A stretch of 64,000 nt of DNA. Source: Agapetus fuscipes. Its lineage: Eukaryota > Arthropoda > Insecta > Trichoptera > Glossosomatidae. The stretch spans positions 7,658,251 through 7,722,250 of the forward strand of contig OX637351.1 of assembly GCA_951799405.1 (NCBI GenBank), in the 5' to 3' direction. Below the pieces are notes generated by a model. It was not told the origin of the DNA. It ran no database searches and saw only the letters and a program-made list of their open reading frames with translations. This document shows positions 51,180 through 62,370 of the stretch, in pieces (the stretch's first letter is position 1; each line of letters begins with the position of its first letter). The position numbers were made by a program, and so were the translations under genes.

Positions 51180-51636
51180 TATATTATGTTGAGGCATTGA
51201 CTTATGATATCTGAGGACTAGAAATTATTTTAACGAAAATAGACAGTATATATAAAACTCTTATTCAGATATATCTGTTTCAACTTACCCACGAAAATGG
51301 TCATTAGTAAGAAAGAGAACAAAGAGCTTCACAGTTGCATTTCAATGTGTACAAAAAAACTCGGGTGAATGTAAAAATGTTCCTAGAAAGTTGGTAGGTA
51401 CTATTGCGAATTATAATGGCTGCCAGTTTATAGATAATACACGTTATAAATATTGTGATCGCTAAAATTTAGGAATTTAAAGGAAAAAGGCATTATTTTA
51501 AGACATTATGGCATGTGTTTATAATTGGACGTCGAAACACAAAATACATTTGGACAAAATGGCCTTATTTCGTATGACTACACCACTGCAACGTTTGACA
51601 GGACTGAGACAAATGTGGGCTATGGTAGGTATCTAT
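51180..51636 (-). repeat. RepC, copy 2
   Basis: CATTGACTTATGATATCTGA to GGCTATGGTAGGTATC. Interrupted at its 5' end by the LTR at 51637. Confidence 0.7.
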
Positions 51637-52000
51637 TGTTACGTTTTTACTGGGTTCTATTCTAATTAAACTGCAATTATTTATTTTCACATAATTTATT
51701 TTACACAATTTAGTTCACAAATTACATTAATTGATTTCCAGCTCTGGCTTTCGAACTTCACAGCTCAATGTCGTTCTGCCCTGAGCACGATTGTCGCTCA
51801 TATATTTTTTACTCGTTCATACGGACGGTTCTCGACTGTTCTCGAACATAGTGGATGATTCTACTACCAGAGCGTTCCACCAGCGTGATAAGGATTGTGC
51901 ACTAAAACTACCATAATGGTTCATACTCCCAGATGGTTCTACCCACACTATCGCACATGTATAGGTGCGCGTTGGTACTTTTATTTCGTAGTTCGTAACA
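51637..52000 (-). mobile_element. Solo LTR, 4-bp target duplication CTAT
   Basis: Inverted ends TGTTACG and CGTAACA, with CTAT at 51633-51636 and 52001-52004. The minus strand reads ...AAATAAATAATTGCAGTTTA and GAACCCAGTAAAAACG, like the LTR ends at 60240 and 61930. No internal domain remains. Confidence 0.82.
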
Positions 52001-52084
52001 CTATCATCATCATACTAGTGCCAGACTGTTCTAGTGTTCTATGTACGCATGTAGTAAGTGATGCATGCGTAGGTAAGTTCGCAA

Positions 52085-52500
52085 CAGTATGATGATGATG
52101 ATTTGTAGAGCGCCGTTTCGTGACTACTGTCACTGCAAGGGCGCTTTCAGGCTTGACGCGGCGGTGAAGACATGAGTCTTCATTCCCCTCTTGAAGCTCT
52201 TGATCCCTTCCTTGGCGCGCACTTCAGGAGGCAGCTGGTTCCAAGTGGACGGTCCCGCAACGGCGAAAGCGCGGTCTCCGAACACTGTGCTTCTTTTCCT
52301 GCATTGAGTACTGACAGAGGTAAGAGCGCTGTCGGCAGATCGCAGAGTGAGCCCCCTCTCGCTCAGACTCCTCGGTAATATCAGCTCCTGCAAGTACTCT
52401 GGCGCCACTTTATGTAGCGCTTTATATACCGTGAGACCCAGCTTGAATTTGATCCTTTCTGGGATCCTCAACCTCTGCAGGAGTGGGGCAATATGGCAGT
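52085..52500 (-). mobile_element. CR1/L2-like LINE ORF end with (ATC)n tail
   Basis: The minus frame encodes IKFKLGLTVYKALHKVAPEY, LPRSLSERGLTLRSADSALT, VFGDRAFAVAGPSTWNQLPP and FKRGMKTHVFTAA, then a 3' UTR ending CGAAACGGCGCTCTACAAAT and ATC repeats. Confidence 0.85.
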
Positions 52501-52809
52501 ATTTGCAGTATCAATGCACTTTTTAGTTCCTGCTCTTCTATGTTATTACTCAATGTGCTGAAGGGTGTTCTCGTATATTAGGCATTTGGCAGCGTAACCC
52601 GACACCGCAAGTAGCCGACAGACTCTTGATTTATGGCTCCTCACAATGCCCAGAGCAAAATAAAGAAACTAAGAAAACCCACAGGCGAATTTTGCATAAC
52701 AAATTTTTGACGAGTCAAAAGTCATGACCCTTTGACAATAAAAAAAAAAAAAACCTACCACATCCTTTAAAATTTAAACGCTCTCGTTTTTATTTCTATC
52801 TCAGCCTGT

Positions 52810-53143
52810 CTCTAGCGCAAAATCACACGTGTCTGCCTGTGGGCATGCACCAATTATGAAACTTAAATATTGGGATACATTTCGCACGCTTAATCATAAA
52901 GAGCAATAACTCAAAAAATAAGAATGTTGGGAAATCACGTTTGAAGTTCAGACAACCAGTACAACTTGTATGGGATGAAAAAGGCGACCGATGTTTTATC
53001 TCGGTCATATTCGTCCAAATTGAACGGCTGTCGCATTCTACCTATTCTTCTCGCATTGTTCTTGCGTTTTATTATAAAATCTCGATTTTCCCAATTTTCG
53101 AGTTATTGCTCTTTATTATTAAGCGTGCGAATTGCAACTTAGA
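52810..53143 (+). repeat. RepA 3' part carrying a MITE
   Basis: AATCACACGTGTCTGCCTGT ... GGGATACA, then the MITE at 52883, then TTGCAACTTAGATTAATTAC. Confidence 0.75.
52883..53129. mobile_element. 247-bp MITE, copy 3
   Basis: Opposite orientation to copies 1, 2 and 4, flanked by ATTT and AATT. Inserted in RepA just before its TTGCAACTTAG tail. Confidence 0.85.
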
Positions 53144-53299
53144 TTAATTACTATGTACGCAATCTATGAACGCATGTAGTAGGTGATGCATGCGTAGGTA
53201 GATCGCAACAGTAGTTGTTGCAACAACAGTAGCAACAACAGTTCGCGACCTAAAGGTTATAGTGTCTGTCCTTGTAAGTATAACATAATTCGTTATTCA

Positions 53300-53475
53300 G
53301 ATTCCTTGACTTATAGGTTGGCTGACCACCCATACTGTAAAAAATGGTTCACTTTGCCAATGCCACCCCTGTGTTAGGGAAGGTCGGCAATAGTTGTAGG
53401 GCTTATGTTCATTTGCGGTTTGGATTTTATTTGTAAGTACCTACACATTCAGCATTTTTAAGCGCGAAGGTTATA
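53300..53475 (+). repeat. RepA, 5' part, discrete 5' end
   Basis: ATTCCTTGACTTATAGGTTG to TTCAGCATTTTTAAGCGCGAA. Confidence 0.8.
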
Positions 53476-53482
53476 GTGACAT

Positions 53483-53851
53483 GTGTAGGTTCACATGAGG
53501 CATGTGCAAGCGCGAACTTGTACGTGTCTGGTTGTAAGAATGCATGTAATGTCAATCTCCAATGTAACATAATCGCACGTTTAATAATAAAGAGAAATAA
53601 CTCGAAAATTGGGAAAATCGAGATTTTGTAATAAAACGCAAGAACAATGCGAAAAGAATAGGTAGAATGCGACAGCCGTTCAATTTGGACGAAGATGACC
53701 GAGATAAAACATCGGCCGCCTTTTTCATCCCATACAAGTTGTACTGGCTGTCTGAACTTTAAACGTGATTTCCCAACATTCATGTTTTTTGAGCTATTGC
53801 TCTTTATTATTAAACGTGCGATATCTTTGCAACTTAGATTAGATTATATTA
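53483..53851 (+). repeat. RepA 3' part carrying a MITE
   Basis: GTAGGTTCACATGAGGCATG ... CCAATGTAACATA, then the MITE, then TATCTTTGCAACTTAGATTAG. Confidence 0.82.
53574..53820. mobile_element. 247-bp MITE, copy 4
   Basis: Inverted ends CGCACGTTTAATAATAAAGA. Flanks TAAT and ATAT. It lies at nearly the same RepA position as copy 3. Confidence 0.88.
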
Positions 53852-53856
53852 GATTA

Positions 53857-54001
53857 GAACTACACGTGTTTGTTTGTGGGCATGCATTTGAGAGCCTTAA
53901 ATGTTAATATATCTCTGCAACTTTGATTATAGTAATGATTTTCTTGACTTGAGTTGGTATGAGGCTGACCACTCATACTGTAAAAAATGGTTCACTTTGT
54001 G
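53857..54001 (+). repeat. RepA 3' then 5' fragments
   Basis: 53857-53933 is a tail part (CTACACGTGTTTGTTTGTGG); 53938-54001 is a start part (TTTTCTTGACTTGAGTTGGT). Confidence 0.7.
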
Positions 54002-54174
54002 ATTAGTTAAACCATAAGGCGACCGGGTTTGTGGCAAACACTCTTGCTCAGTTATTATGAACCCATTATGTGTCAGTGTCTCTCAAACTTCACTAAAATA
54101 CTTCACATATTTACTATTATAATACCTTCATACTTAGATAATTAAACTTTTAGATTCAAAAACTCAAATAAAAT

Positions 54175-54327
54175 TACCGTGCGATAATTCTTACCTACCG
54201 AAAATCGGTAATATTTGTATGAAGACTAATCAGCTGTTCACTTGCGGCCATCTTGGATAAACAGGTCTTCATACAAATGTTACCGATATTTGGTAGGTAA
54301 GAATTACCGCGGTGATGAGACTTCCAG
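54175..54327. mobile_element. Foldback MITE family CTGGAAGTCTCATC, left end truncated
   Basis: TACCGAAAATCGGTAATATT, centre CACTTGCGGCCATCTTGGAT, right end GGTGATGAGACTTCCAG. Confidence 0.8.
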
Positions 54328-54344
54328 CGCAGTATGGGAGAACT

Positions 54345-54400
54345 TACATAATTCTCGACGTTCGTTAGCGACGTAGCTAACGTCTTCAGGAGACACCCTC
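54345..54400 (-). other. CCTGAAGA-hairpin-GAACG motif
   Basis: The minus strand reads TCTCCTGAAGACGTTAGCTA and CGCTAACGAACGTCGAGAAT: a CGTTAGC/GCTAACG hairpin in the same frame of conserved bases as at 46749 and 40095. No coding remnant flanks it. Confidence 0.55.
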
Positions 54401-54609
54401 TAACCTAACAAGAATAAAAAATCAGATTGATTTTTAAATGTATTTTGAGGATCTGATTACTCCTCACGCTAAATCTCCTTCTCGGGGTGGAGTCCGCGAT
54501 TGTGTGGAGCCCCGCAGGAGTCGGAGAATATAGTCGGGGAATAAGGGGTCGGGGCGACAAGGGCAGAGGAAGTCCTAAGACTCCCAACAAAAGGGTAAAA
54601 GGGTGACAG

Positions 54610-54732
54610 GGTAGAACGGCACAGTGACAAAACGACACATGACAGAACATCACATGACAGAACAACACTTGAGAGAACAACACATGACAGAACACCACCA
54701 TAACATATCTTTGCAACTTAGATTAGATTAGA
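54610..54732 (+). repeat. Short CACATGACAGAACA array ending in RepA
   Basis: 54610-54702 holds units like ACACATGACAGAACA, similar to the arrays at 7836 and 8391. It passes into the RepA tail AACATATCTTTGCAACTTAG. Confidence 0.7.
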
Positions 54733-54796
54733 AGCAAAGACACGACAGCACTTCTAATTATTTATTTGATTTTTATACATTTTTTCAATTTGAGGA

Positions 54797-55018
54797 ATCT
54801 ATAATCTAAGTTACAAAGATTTATTAGCATTTAAAGCGCATATCAAATGCATGCCCACAAACAAACACGTGTAGTTCGCGATTACAAATGCTGAATGTGT
54901 ACTTACAAATAAAATCCAAACCTCAAATGAACATAATCCCTACAACTTTTGCCGACCTTCCCTGACACAGGGGTGACATTGGCAAAGTGAACCATTTTTT
55001 ACAGTATGAGTGGTCAAT
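54797..55018 (-). repeat. RepA, near full length
   Basis: TCTATAATCTAAGTTACAAA to ACAGTATGAGTGGTCAATCG. Confidence 0.82.
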
Positions 55019-55169
55019 CGAGCTAATCAAAGAGGTCAATTAACGCAATGGTTGAGACTTGTAATACTTGCCCAAAGTCTTGGGAGATTGTTGAACTGCC
55101 AAAAGGGGTAGGTCCTTTTTCCATATTATATATGAATGTATGAACCATTGAGTATTAACCTAGAGGAGC

Positions 55170-55600
55170 AGAAACTAACTTACTGCACTGTTACATACTA
55201 TCTACCACTTTTGTCTCAGTCCTGTCAAACGTTGCAGTTGTGCAGTCATACAAAATATGTTTTACATGTCAAATTATATTTTTCTTGCTTTCTCCATTTC
55301 GTGTTTTGACACCCAATTACAACACATGCCATATTGTCTTAAAATAATGCCTTTTTCCTTTAAAATTCGTCAATTTTATCCATCACAAAATTCGTAGTAC
55401 GCACGCTGCAATGCTGCCACCTTTCTAGAAACATTTTTACATTCCACCGAGTTTTTTTGTACACAAGTAAATGCAAGTGTGAAGTTCTTTGTTCTCTTTC
55501 TAACTAATGGCCATCTTCGCAAGTAAGTTGAGACAGACATATATGTCTAGTTTCGCTAAAATAATTTCTAGTCCACAGATAACATTAGTCAATGGTATGA
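55170..55600 (+). repeat. RepC, copy 3
   Basis: GAGCAGAAACTAACTTACTG to CAGATAACATTAGTCAATG; lacks the middle ACCGCGTGCGTCTATG block of copy 1. Confidence 0.7.
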
Positions 55601-55787
55601 ACCCATATGCGTGTTTATATGCCCACTTATATAGGAATATTTTACAAATTATTTTAGGGTGCAAAAAACCACGGTGATTTGGCAATGTCATGTCTGGAAG
55701 GGTGCTTGGATTTCACTCTAAGACTCGTATCGTTTTAATGTGAATTAAATTGGTCCATAAATATTTTCTAATACTTCGGATCACTAA

Positions 55788-56025
55788 GAGCCTGTTGCAC
55801 TAACCTCCAATCAATATTTGATTGACACATCAAGTTTGATTGCTTAGTTCTGGTAAGGACCTCGGTTAAATATTTCTCGGAAGTGGGTAATAATATGATG
55901 GAATTTGAACAGGAATGATGATGTACATCAGCTGATTTATGTATATGCAACCAATTTTTTATTTGCTGGGAGAAATCGCACTTCATTTTGATTTTTGTCT
56001 GATTGGAGTTTGGTGCAACAGGCCC
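55788..56025. mobile_element. PIF/Harbinger-like MITE, TAA target duplication
   Basis: GAGCCTGTTGCACTAACCTC and GAGTTTGGTGCAACAGGCCC, with TAA at 55785-55787 and 56026-56028. Same family as 25334-25575. Confidence 0.88.
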
Positions 56026-56106
56026 TAAGGCTTTCAAAATTTTAATTTTAATTGTTTAATATGCTTTGTAGATTTTAACTTTATTGTTTAAGGATTTAAA
56101 AAAATA

Positions 56107-56394
56107 CACTGATTTATTTGGTGAGCGCTATTTTTGTGTGTATCACACCTGAAGAGCCCTCTGCGAGCTTGGTCGTCGCTGTAGAAAGCGCCAATACTCA
56201 AGAAAGGCCCAGTTGCTGTAAGGCTGGATGGACCTTAGTGACCGGCCTTTGGTAAAGGTTTTATGGATTTTCAACCCAGCGAAAAGCATAATATTTGAAA
56301 ATATAAACGGTATTTTTTTGTGCTCTGCCGGGATTCTAACCCACAACCTTCCATTTACGAGCCCGAAGTGTTACCACTAGACTACGGACCGGTC
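56107..56394 (-). repeat. SINE-1, complete
   Basis: CTGATTTATTTGGTGAGCGC to AGACTACGGACCGGTC. The B box is mutated (GGGATTCTAACCC). Confidence 0.85.
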
Positions 56395-56436
56395 AATTGT
56401 TTGTTTTATATGCTTAACTGTAATTACTTGTTTGTA

Positions 56437-56690
56437 TTCCTTAACTTATAAGTTGGAATAAGGCTGACCACCCATACTGTAAAAAATGGATCACTTTCCC
56501 AATGTCACCCCTGTTTCAGAGAAGGTCGGCAAGAGTTGCAGGGCTTATATCCATTTCAGATTGGGTTTTTATATTGTAGGTCCACATGCGGCATGTGCTA
56601 GCGCTAACTTATACGTGTCTGCTTGTGGGAATGCATTTAATATGAATCTCACATTATACATATCTTTGCAACTTAAATTTAGATGAGATT
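56437..56690 (+). repeat. RepA, full length
   Basis: ATTCCTTAACTTATAAGTTG to ATCTTTGCAACTTAAATTTAG. Confidence 0.85.
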
Positions 56691-57265
56691 TAAATTTAGT
56701 GCAATATAAATACACAGCAGTTTTTATTAAATAAAACCCGCTGATAATACAACAATATTATAAATGTATTTGAAATAAATTTGAGAGCGAAATTTTTGCA
56801 CGCTACGCCATCGATATATAAGAACTGGATGGGCTAAGAGATCAATCATTTGAGAATTAAAAATGCCCTAACCCACTCTTCACACAAAAATCCAAATTCA
56901 GTCTATCGGTAACCTTCCAACTGTCAACAGGTGTGTTACCTTATTGGAAAAAAGAACATCTGAATGCTAATTAGGATATTTTCTAAACGTGCTAACAAAA
57001 GAAAATAAATGTTGTAAAAAATGTGGAATAATGTTTCACTTAAACAACTATTTTGTATGATTACATTGTATATTATTTATATCGATGTATTACATTCATA
57101 AAATCTATTTTTCATTTGTCGAAATATTTTGCTCGCGAAAGTGACAGCCGTTTTTAGAACTAGTGATGTTTAAGTATGTAGGTACTTCCTTATTCAAGTA
57201 TGTAACTTTTATGCTTGTGGTAATAGATACCTACTTGTGAAAATCATCCCGTACACAATGAGGCC
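56691..57265. other. No gene; AT-rich unassigned
   Basis: No frame or repeat family recognised. Confidence 0.5.
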
Positions 57266-57546
57266 GGAACATTTTTGAATTCGGAATTAATCAGATATTT
57301 TCATAGTTTCAACAACACTTGTAACAAAGTCCGTTGCCATAGTGAGTTCATGGTTTCCATGGTTAAATGTAAATAGATTAATGACGAAGTAGAGACGCGT
57401 TGCTTACATAGAACATGAGAAAAGCATTTCATATGTCGTGAGCGAGACAGCATTATAAACAATGCATGGTGTCAAAGACGGTGTATCACGATGTTTGGTA
57501 CTAAAATATCACATTCATAGCCACTCCATTGAATACTACCTCCATG
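57266..57546 (-). repeat. Dispersed repeat, inverted copy of 24790-25070
   Basis: AACATTTTTGAATTCGGAAT, GGTGTCAAAGACGGTGTATC and CCATTGAATACTACCTCCAT are reverse complements of blocks in the other copy. Confidence 0.7.
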
Positions 57547-57779
57547 CGCTATGCGAGCTTTAGAGTTCTCATAAAATGGAAGACTGCAATTTTGGCACAA
57601 TGGGACCAAATAATGGGCTTTTATATTCTGCCTGTATTGTCCACGTATTAGAGGTACGATTCTTTAAAATATAATATTATGTAGGGAGACGATGTGGCTG
57701 TGACTGTGGCTCGCAAGGACCAAACACTAGGGGCAGGCTGTGACAGCAACTTACAGAAACATATTATAATTATTATTTT

Positions 57780-57888
57780 TTTGCAACTAAGCTACACATT
57801 AGTGTAACTTCTTGCCTGCGTTATCTCCGAAGGGGTCGCATGTTGCGATTCGGGACATACTTATTTTTACAGGTAAGGGGGCCGGCAG
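57780..57888 (-). repeat. SINE-2, 3' part
   Basis: TTGCAACTAAGCTACACATT to ACAGGTAAGGGGGCCGGC. Confidence 0.75.
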
Positions 57889-57944
57889 ATGGCTGGCACA
57901 ACAAGGCACTGCCCTTAGGAGATGATGCTGATGAGTATTTTTTA

Positions 57945-58198
57945 TCTAACCTAATCTAATCTAAGTTGCAAAGATATATAACATTTAAGGATTCACATTA
58001 TATGCATTTTCACAAGTAGACACGTATAATCTCGCGCTCACACATGGCGCATGTGGACCTACAATATAAAAACCCAATCTCAAATGAACATAAGCCCTGC
58101 AACTCTTGCCGACCTTCCCTGAAACAGGGGTGACATTGGCAAGGTGAACCATTTTCTACAGTATGGGTCGTCAGCCGCATACCAACCTTTAAGTCAAG
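57945..58198 (-). repeat. RepA, full length, long form
   Basis: AACCTAATCTAATCTAAGTT to ACCAACCTTTAAGTCAAGGA, then ACATACACAACAAATTACAT. Confidence 0.85.
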
Positions 58199-58270
58199 GA
58201 ACATACACAACAAATTACATTTTTGAAAACAACAAAATATAATTTGTATGGACAAATGCAAAATTCTAAT

Positions 58271-58420
58271 TTAAAAAACCCCAGTCCTAGCCGCCAACAT
58301 CACAAATCAACTGCCATTTCTTTCTGTCCTTACATCATACTTCTTTAATTTCATCCAGAGTCATAACCTTATTCATACAAGCTCTCCTTTTATTATGACT
58401 CTGGTTATCCCATTCATTTT
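58271..58420 (-). mobile_element. RTE-like LINE ORF end
   Basis: TCCTAGCCGCCAACATCACA, then the complement of the KKVMTLDE-type coding end (CCAGAGTCATAACCTTATTC). It sits about 70 bp upstream of the RepA at 57945 in RepA's own sense. Confidence 0.7.
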
Positions 58421-58921
58421 CTATTTAAGGAATCTGGTCCATCCATACAGACAGACTTTACAGACAAATATTTCCTTTCATCTTTTCCAACATTGTATTC
58501 TGTATTCTCACTTTCCTCTCCATCCATTAAATCATCACATTCCTTACATTACAATTTTAAACTTTTAATTGTTATTTCATCGTAAAATGTTCTCGAAAAG
58601 CAACTACGCGCCTTATTTTACAAAACAATAAAGTTCATTTTCCCATATCAACTCTGTATAATTAAGTCTTACAGAAACAAAGGCAGCAATCTAGTTTTTT
58701 TTTTGTGGAAATGAGATAAATATATGGGAACACAGAGAATTCCATTTTCTATATTTCCGTATATTTAACACATTTTCTAAAAAAAACAACTAGATTTCCG
58801 CTTTTGTTTCTATACGACTCAATCATTGTTTTTCCTTTGATGGCTCTACAAACAATCCCTCGACATTCAGCGTCCTTGCATGGCATTTTTTTATGTCGTT
58901 TCTGAATGCGGGTGCTCGATA
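58421..58921. other. Unassigned
   Basis: 58421-58560 may be more of the LINE on the minus strand, but its frames are broken. The rest is AT-rich and featureless. Confidence 0.4.
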
Positions 58922-59206
58922 CTATAATCTATGATCTAAGTTGAAAATATATAAAATGTAAACATTTAAAATTATAATTAATTAAAACAGTGTATTTATT
59001 TATTAATTATACAATGGACTTTCACTGTGTAAACCACCAAACCCTGAAAAATATTTTAAAATTCATACTAAACGCATGCCCTCAAAATGGCCCTCGTAAG
59101 CTCGCGTTTGCTAATTCTGCATGTGTACTTACAAATTAAAATCCAAACCTCAAATGAATATAAATCCTTCAACTTTTGCCGACTTTCTCTATAACAGGGG
59201 TGACAT
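58922..59206 (-). repeat. RepA with ~100-bp internal insertion
   Basis: TATAATCTATGATCTAAGTT, an AT-rich insert at about 58970-59065, then CATGCCCTCAAAATGGCCCT to ATAACAGGGGTGACAT. Confidence 0.65.
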
Positions 59207-59209
59207 ACT

Positions 59210-59580
59210 ACTTTTGTAAATAGATTTGTGAAGAATAATGCCAATTACCAGCCTATTTGGCATGTTCAGAAACAGGTGTGGAGTACTATGTGATGACATG
59301 GTTTGGGCATGTGGAAAGAATGAATGATGATAGCCTGACAAAGTTTACGTACAGAGGAAGTGTGAAAGAAAAAAGAGGTAAGGGACCACCGAGAAAAATA
59401 TGGAGTGATCAGATTGAGGAGGTTATAAAAGAATGGGATATACAAAGTGAGCGTAAAAGAAGAAAAGCATGAAAAAGGTGATGGATTGGATTGAATTGAA
59501 AGAGGTATGTCAGGATAGGAAGAAATGGAGGCAGCTCTGCAGAGACTCTGGCCACCCCTAGCGGAATGATGACAGAGTTT
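59210..59580 (+). mobile_element. RTE-like LINE end after a SINE-3 fragment
   Basis: 59214-59273 is a minus SINE-3 end (AATAGATTTGTGAAGAATAA). From 59285 the plus strand encodes VMTWFGHVERMNDDSLTKFT, KRGKGPPRKIWSDQIEEVIK and, after a frameshift, LKEVCQDRKKWRQLCRDSGH, a LINE C-terminus with GHVxR and GxPxxxW signatures. Confidence 0.82.
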
Positions 59581-59775
59581 CAGTTACAGTAAGTCAAGCA
59601 ACACCGTCACACAAGAATGTGGAATGGCGAGTGTTGGTCTCTGTTTAGGAGTGCTCTCACATAATTTACGGTCCACTCTTCTCCATCGGTTACATTTTAA
59701 CACCTCTGGTTTACGGCGCTCTTTTCTTTGAAATGTTAAGTAAAACATCAATGTGAAATTAAGCCATATAAATAA

Positions 59776-59850
59776 GTGAATGTTACCTACCTTCTTTGAA
59801 ACAGGGGTGACGTTAGCAAAGTGAACCACTTTTTACAGGATGTATGGTCC
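59776..59850 (-). repeat. RepA fragment
   Basis: ACCTTCTTTGAAACAGGGGT and GTGAACCACTTTTTACAGG. Confidence 0.7.
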
Positions 59851-59939
59851 AACGTATGAGTCAATGAGCCGTCAGTTCCTTAAAAATACCTTTTAAGTGT
59901 CAAAAACTGCCTGCAAGTTGGATTTTGTTTATAAACTCT

Positions 59940-60285
59940 TTTTTGTGTGTGTTTATCCGCCTTTAGTATGGTCTACTGTGATTACGAATGTATGCTTGTG
60001 CCCAGGCACGTAGTTGTTGGTATACGTAACTAGAATAATATGGAACAATACAGAAGTGTGTTTTTCACCAAAGAAGGGTCTGGAATATGCGAGAGGCGTC
60101 CGTTTTAACGCTATATATTTGGACCGCGATAGCATGAGAGACCAGAGTCGATTAAAACATTGAGCCGTGAAGTCAATAAGCAAGAGCTAGAAATCAGTAC
60201 ATTGTAAACCGACATTGTGTAAAATAAATCTTGAAAATAAATTGCAGTTTAATTAAAAGAACCCAACTAAAATCATTATACAATT
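59940..60285 (+). mobile_element. LTR, 5' end unclear
   Basis: Aligns with the LTR at 61586: CTTTAGTATGGTCTACTGTG, ACATTGAGCCGTGAAGTCAA, AAATAAATTGCAGTTTAATT and AGAACCCAACTAAAATCATT. The TG start is not preserved. Confidence 0.65.
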
Positions 60286-60551
60286 AAACAACAGTTTCTA
60301 AAAAAATATATGGCGGAGATGATGTGGTCGTGTTAGCTGCTTACATAAAAAAAGTTACAGTGTTGATCTTTCTACATAACTTTGATAAATATTTCTAACC
60401 TTCTCAAATACGTTTTCCTCTTTTGCGCCTTAGACCAATATCCTACTAATGCCTTTTTTAGTCAACCTTTCAAGTGGAACACAATACGGTAAAGATGAGG
60501 AATGAGGTCTGCACATTTGAAAAGTTATAACGTCACAGTTTCGGGTTGTTA

Positions 60552-60725
60552 TGGGGCTTCCACACGCTTGCCAACCCATCTCAAGTCAAGCGCACAGTGT
60601 GTCGTCTAGAACATGCTAGCTGGACAAAATTTTGTCTAATGGACTCATTTTGTCCAGCTAGCATGTTCTAGACGACACACTGTGCGCTTGACTTGAGATG
60701 GGTTGGCAAGCGTGTGGAAGCCCCA
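60552..60725. mobile_element. Perfect foldback MITE, 79-bp arms, TTA target duplication
   Basis: Left arm 60552-60630 (TGGGGCTTCCACACGCTTGC...) and right arm 60647-60725 are exact inverse copies around a 16-bp loop. TTA flanks both sides (60549-60551, 60726-60728), as in PIF/Harbinger insertions. Zero divergence between arms indicates a young insertion or ongoing arm conversion. Confidence 0.92.
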
Positions 60726-60728
60726 TTA

Positions 60729-61074
60729 GCTCGAACGCTAACAAATCGACTGCTCCAAGGAAGACAGCACTAAGTCAAAAAAGATAGTTTTGCAGGAAAG
60801 CCAATTGAGTGTTATTTATTCCATGGAGTACAATGCATAAACTATTTTTTATATTCATTTATTAACGAATTTAAAAGAGATAGAGACACGGCTGTCATCT
60901 TGGAATGAAGATAATGATTTGTTACCTTCAGAAATGGAAATAAGTCAAAAACCTCAATTTCGGAGTTACATACTGCCTTCTTCCTTGGAGCAGTCGAAAT
61001 AATTTGTAATTGGTTGCTGAGGGGCACTATAGTGAAAGAGAACAATGGACACTTGTTTGCTGAAAAAATCAAAT
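60729..61074. other. No gene; unassigned
   Basis: No repeat family or coding content recognised. Confidence 0.5.
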
Positions 61075-61375
61075 GTTGACTGTAACTGTAACTCTGTCGG
61101 TATTCCACTAGGGGTGGCCAGAGCCTCTGCAGAGCTGCCTCCATTTCTTCCTATACATACCTACCTTTTTCAACTCATTCATATCCATCACCTTTTTCAT
61201 GCATTTTCTTCTATTCCGCTCGTTTTGCATATTCCATTATTTCACAGTCTCCTCAATCTGATCACTCCGTACTTTTCTCGGTCGTTCCTTACCTCCTTTT
61301 TTCATTTCACTCATCCGTGTAAAAAACGTTCCATCCTTCTTTTTCACTCAATTATGGCATGTCCGGTTCGTCCCG
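61075..61375 (-). mobile_element. RTE-like LINE end
   Basis: Complement of 59285-59575 in content: CACTAGGGGTGGCCAGAGCC, TTCATATCCATCACCTTTTT, GTACTTTTCTCGGTCGTTCC. Confidence 0.75.
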
Positions 61376-61585
61376 AGTAATTTAGAATTTGAACAAAATC
61401 AAATAAAGCAACGTTCTACATTTGAAAATAAAATCAATATTGTATACACCGCACGCGGTTTCTGTGAAGGTGATCGTTATGGCAATATAAATCATACAAA
61501 ATGCTGTGAGCTGTCCACGCGTCCTTTGGCAAACTTCTGAAAGATTAGTTCAAAGGCGTAACAGAAAATTAAAAATTAAAAATAC

Positions 61586-61975
61586 TGTTACCAACGCATG
61601 AGTTCGTGGGGCTTGCTTGTGTGTGTGTGTCCGCCTCTAGCATAGTCTACTGTGAATTTGTGCGTGTGCATGTGCCTTGGCAAATAGTTTTCTGGTATGA
61701 GTAACTGGAATAATATCACACAGTATAGATAGGTGTCTGGTACAATCCACTAAAGAATAATCTAGAACAAGCCAGAATCGTCCCTTTCGTACTTTTATAT
61801 TCGAGCCGCAATAGTACAGAGTGAAACATTGAGCCGTGAAGTCGATAAGCTAAGAGCTAGAAAAAGTGATCAGTACATAGTAAGTACACTGACATTGAGT
61901 CAAATAAATGTTGAAAAATAAATAAATTGCAGTTTGATTAAAAGAACCCAACTACAATCATAACAACTCATACAA
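61586..61975 (+). mobile_element. Solo LTR
   Basis: TGTTACCAACGCATGAGTTC to AACTACAATCATAACA; ends TGTTA/TAACA are inverted. Contains a (TG)n run near 61617. ATAC precedes it and recurs five bases after its right end, so the target duplication is not clean. Confidence 0.7.
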
Positions 61976-62014
61976 TTGGTGCAACTTCTTACCACAATGT
62001 GTCTGCAGAACCTA

Positions 62015-62220
62015 TCTCTAACGGTTATGGAGGTAGGTACCATGTAGAACGCATTCATGAAAGTAAGTTAACCAGAATTGTGGCACAGGAGATACCGGGC
62101 GGCCAGCGTCTACCAGGTCACCCTCCCAAAAGATGGAAGAACAGCTGGTCTTCTGCATCACAGGAGGGAGTGCCGCAATAAGCAGATATTAGATCTGATA
62201 CAAGAAGAAGAAGAATTTAA
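62015..62220 (+). mobile_element. LINE ORF end with (AAG)n tail
   Basis: Encodes VERIHESKLTRIVAQEIPGG and GHPPKRWKNSW, a degenerate GRPxxRW-type terminus, then an AAG repeat at 62201-62213. Confidence 0.6.
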
Positions 62221-62255
62221 CAGGGCAAAAGAAAAGCATTTTGCTTGAACAAAGA

Positions 62256-62365
62256 TGGTTTCCCACTTTCCAAGGACACTGGTTCTCGTTTCTTGTGAAG
62301 GCTAAGTGAAACATGTCGGTTCTAAGAATTTTGGATTTGAAATGAACACCGATAGTACGAAATAG
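62256..62365 (-). repeat. SINE-2 fragment
   Basis: GTTTCCCACTTTCCAAGGAC through TTGAAATGAACACCGATAGT. Confidence 0.65.
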
Positions 62366-62370
62366 TTATT

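Noticed and set aside
52941..53147. Recurrent frame LVWDEKGGRCFISVIFVQIER found in four places
   Set aside because: It lies within the 247-bp MITE. Similarity between copies follows from recent transposition, and the frame is not anchored to a full protein.
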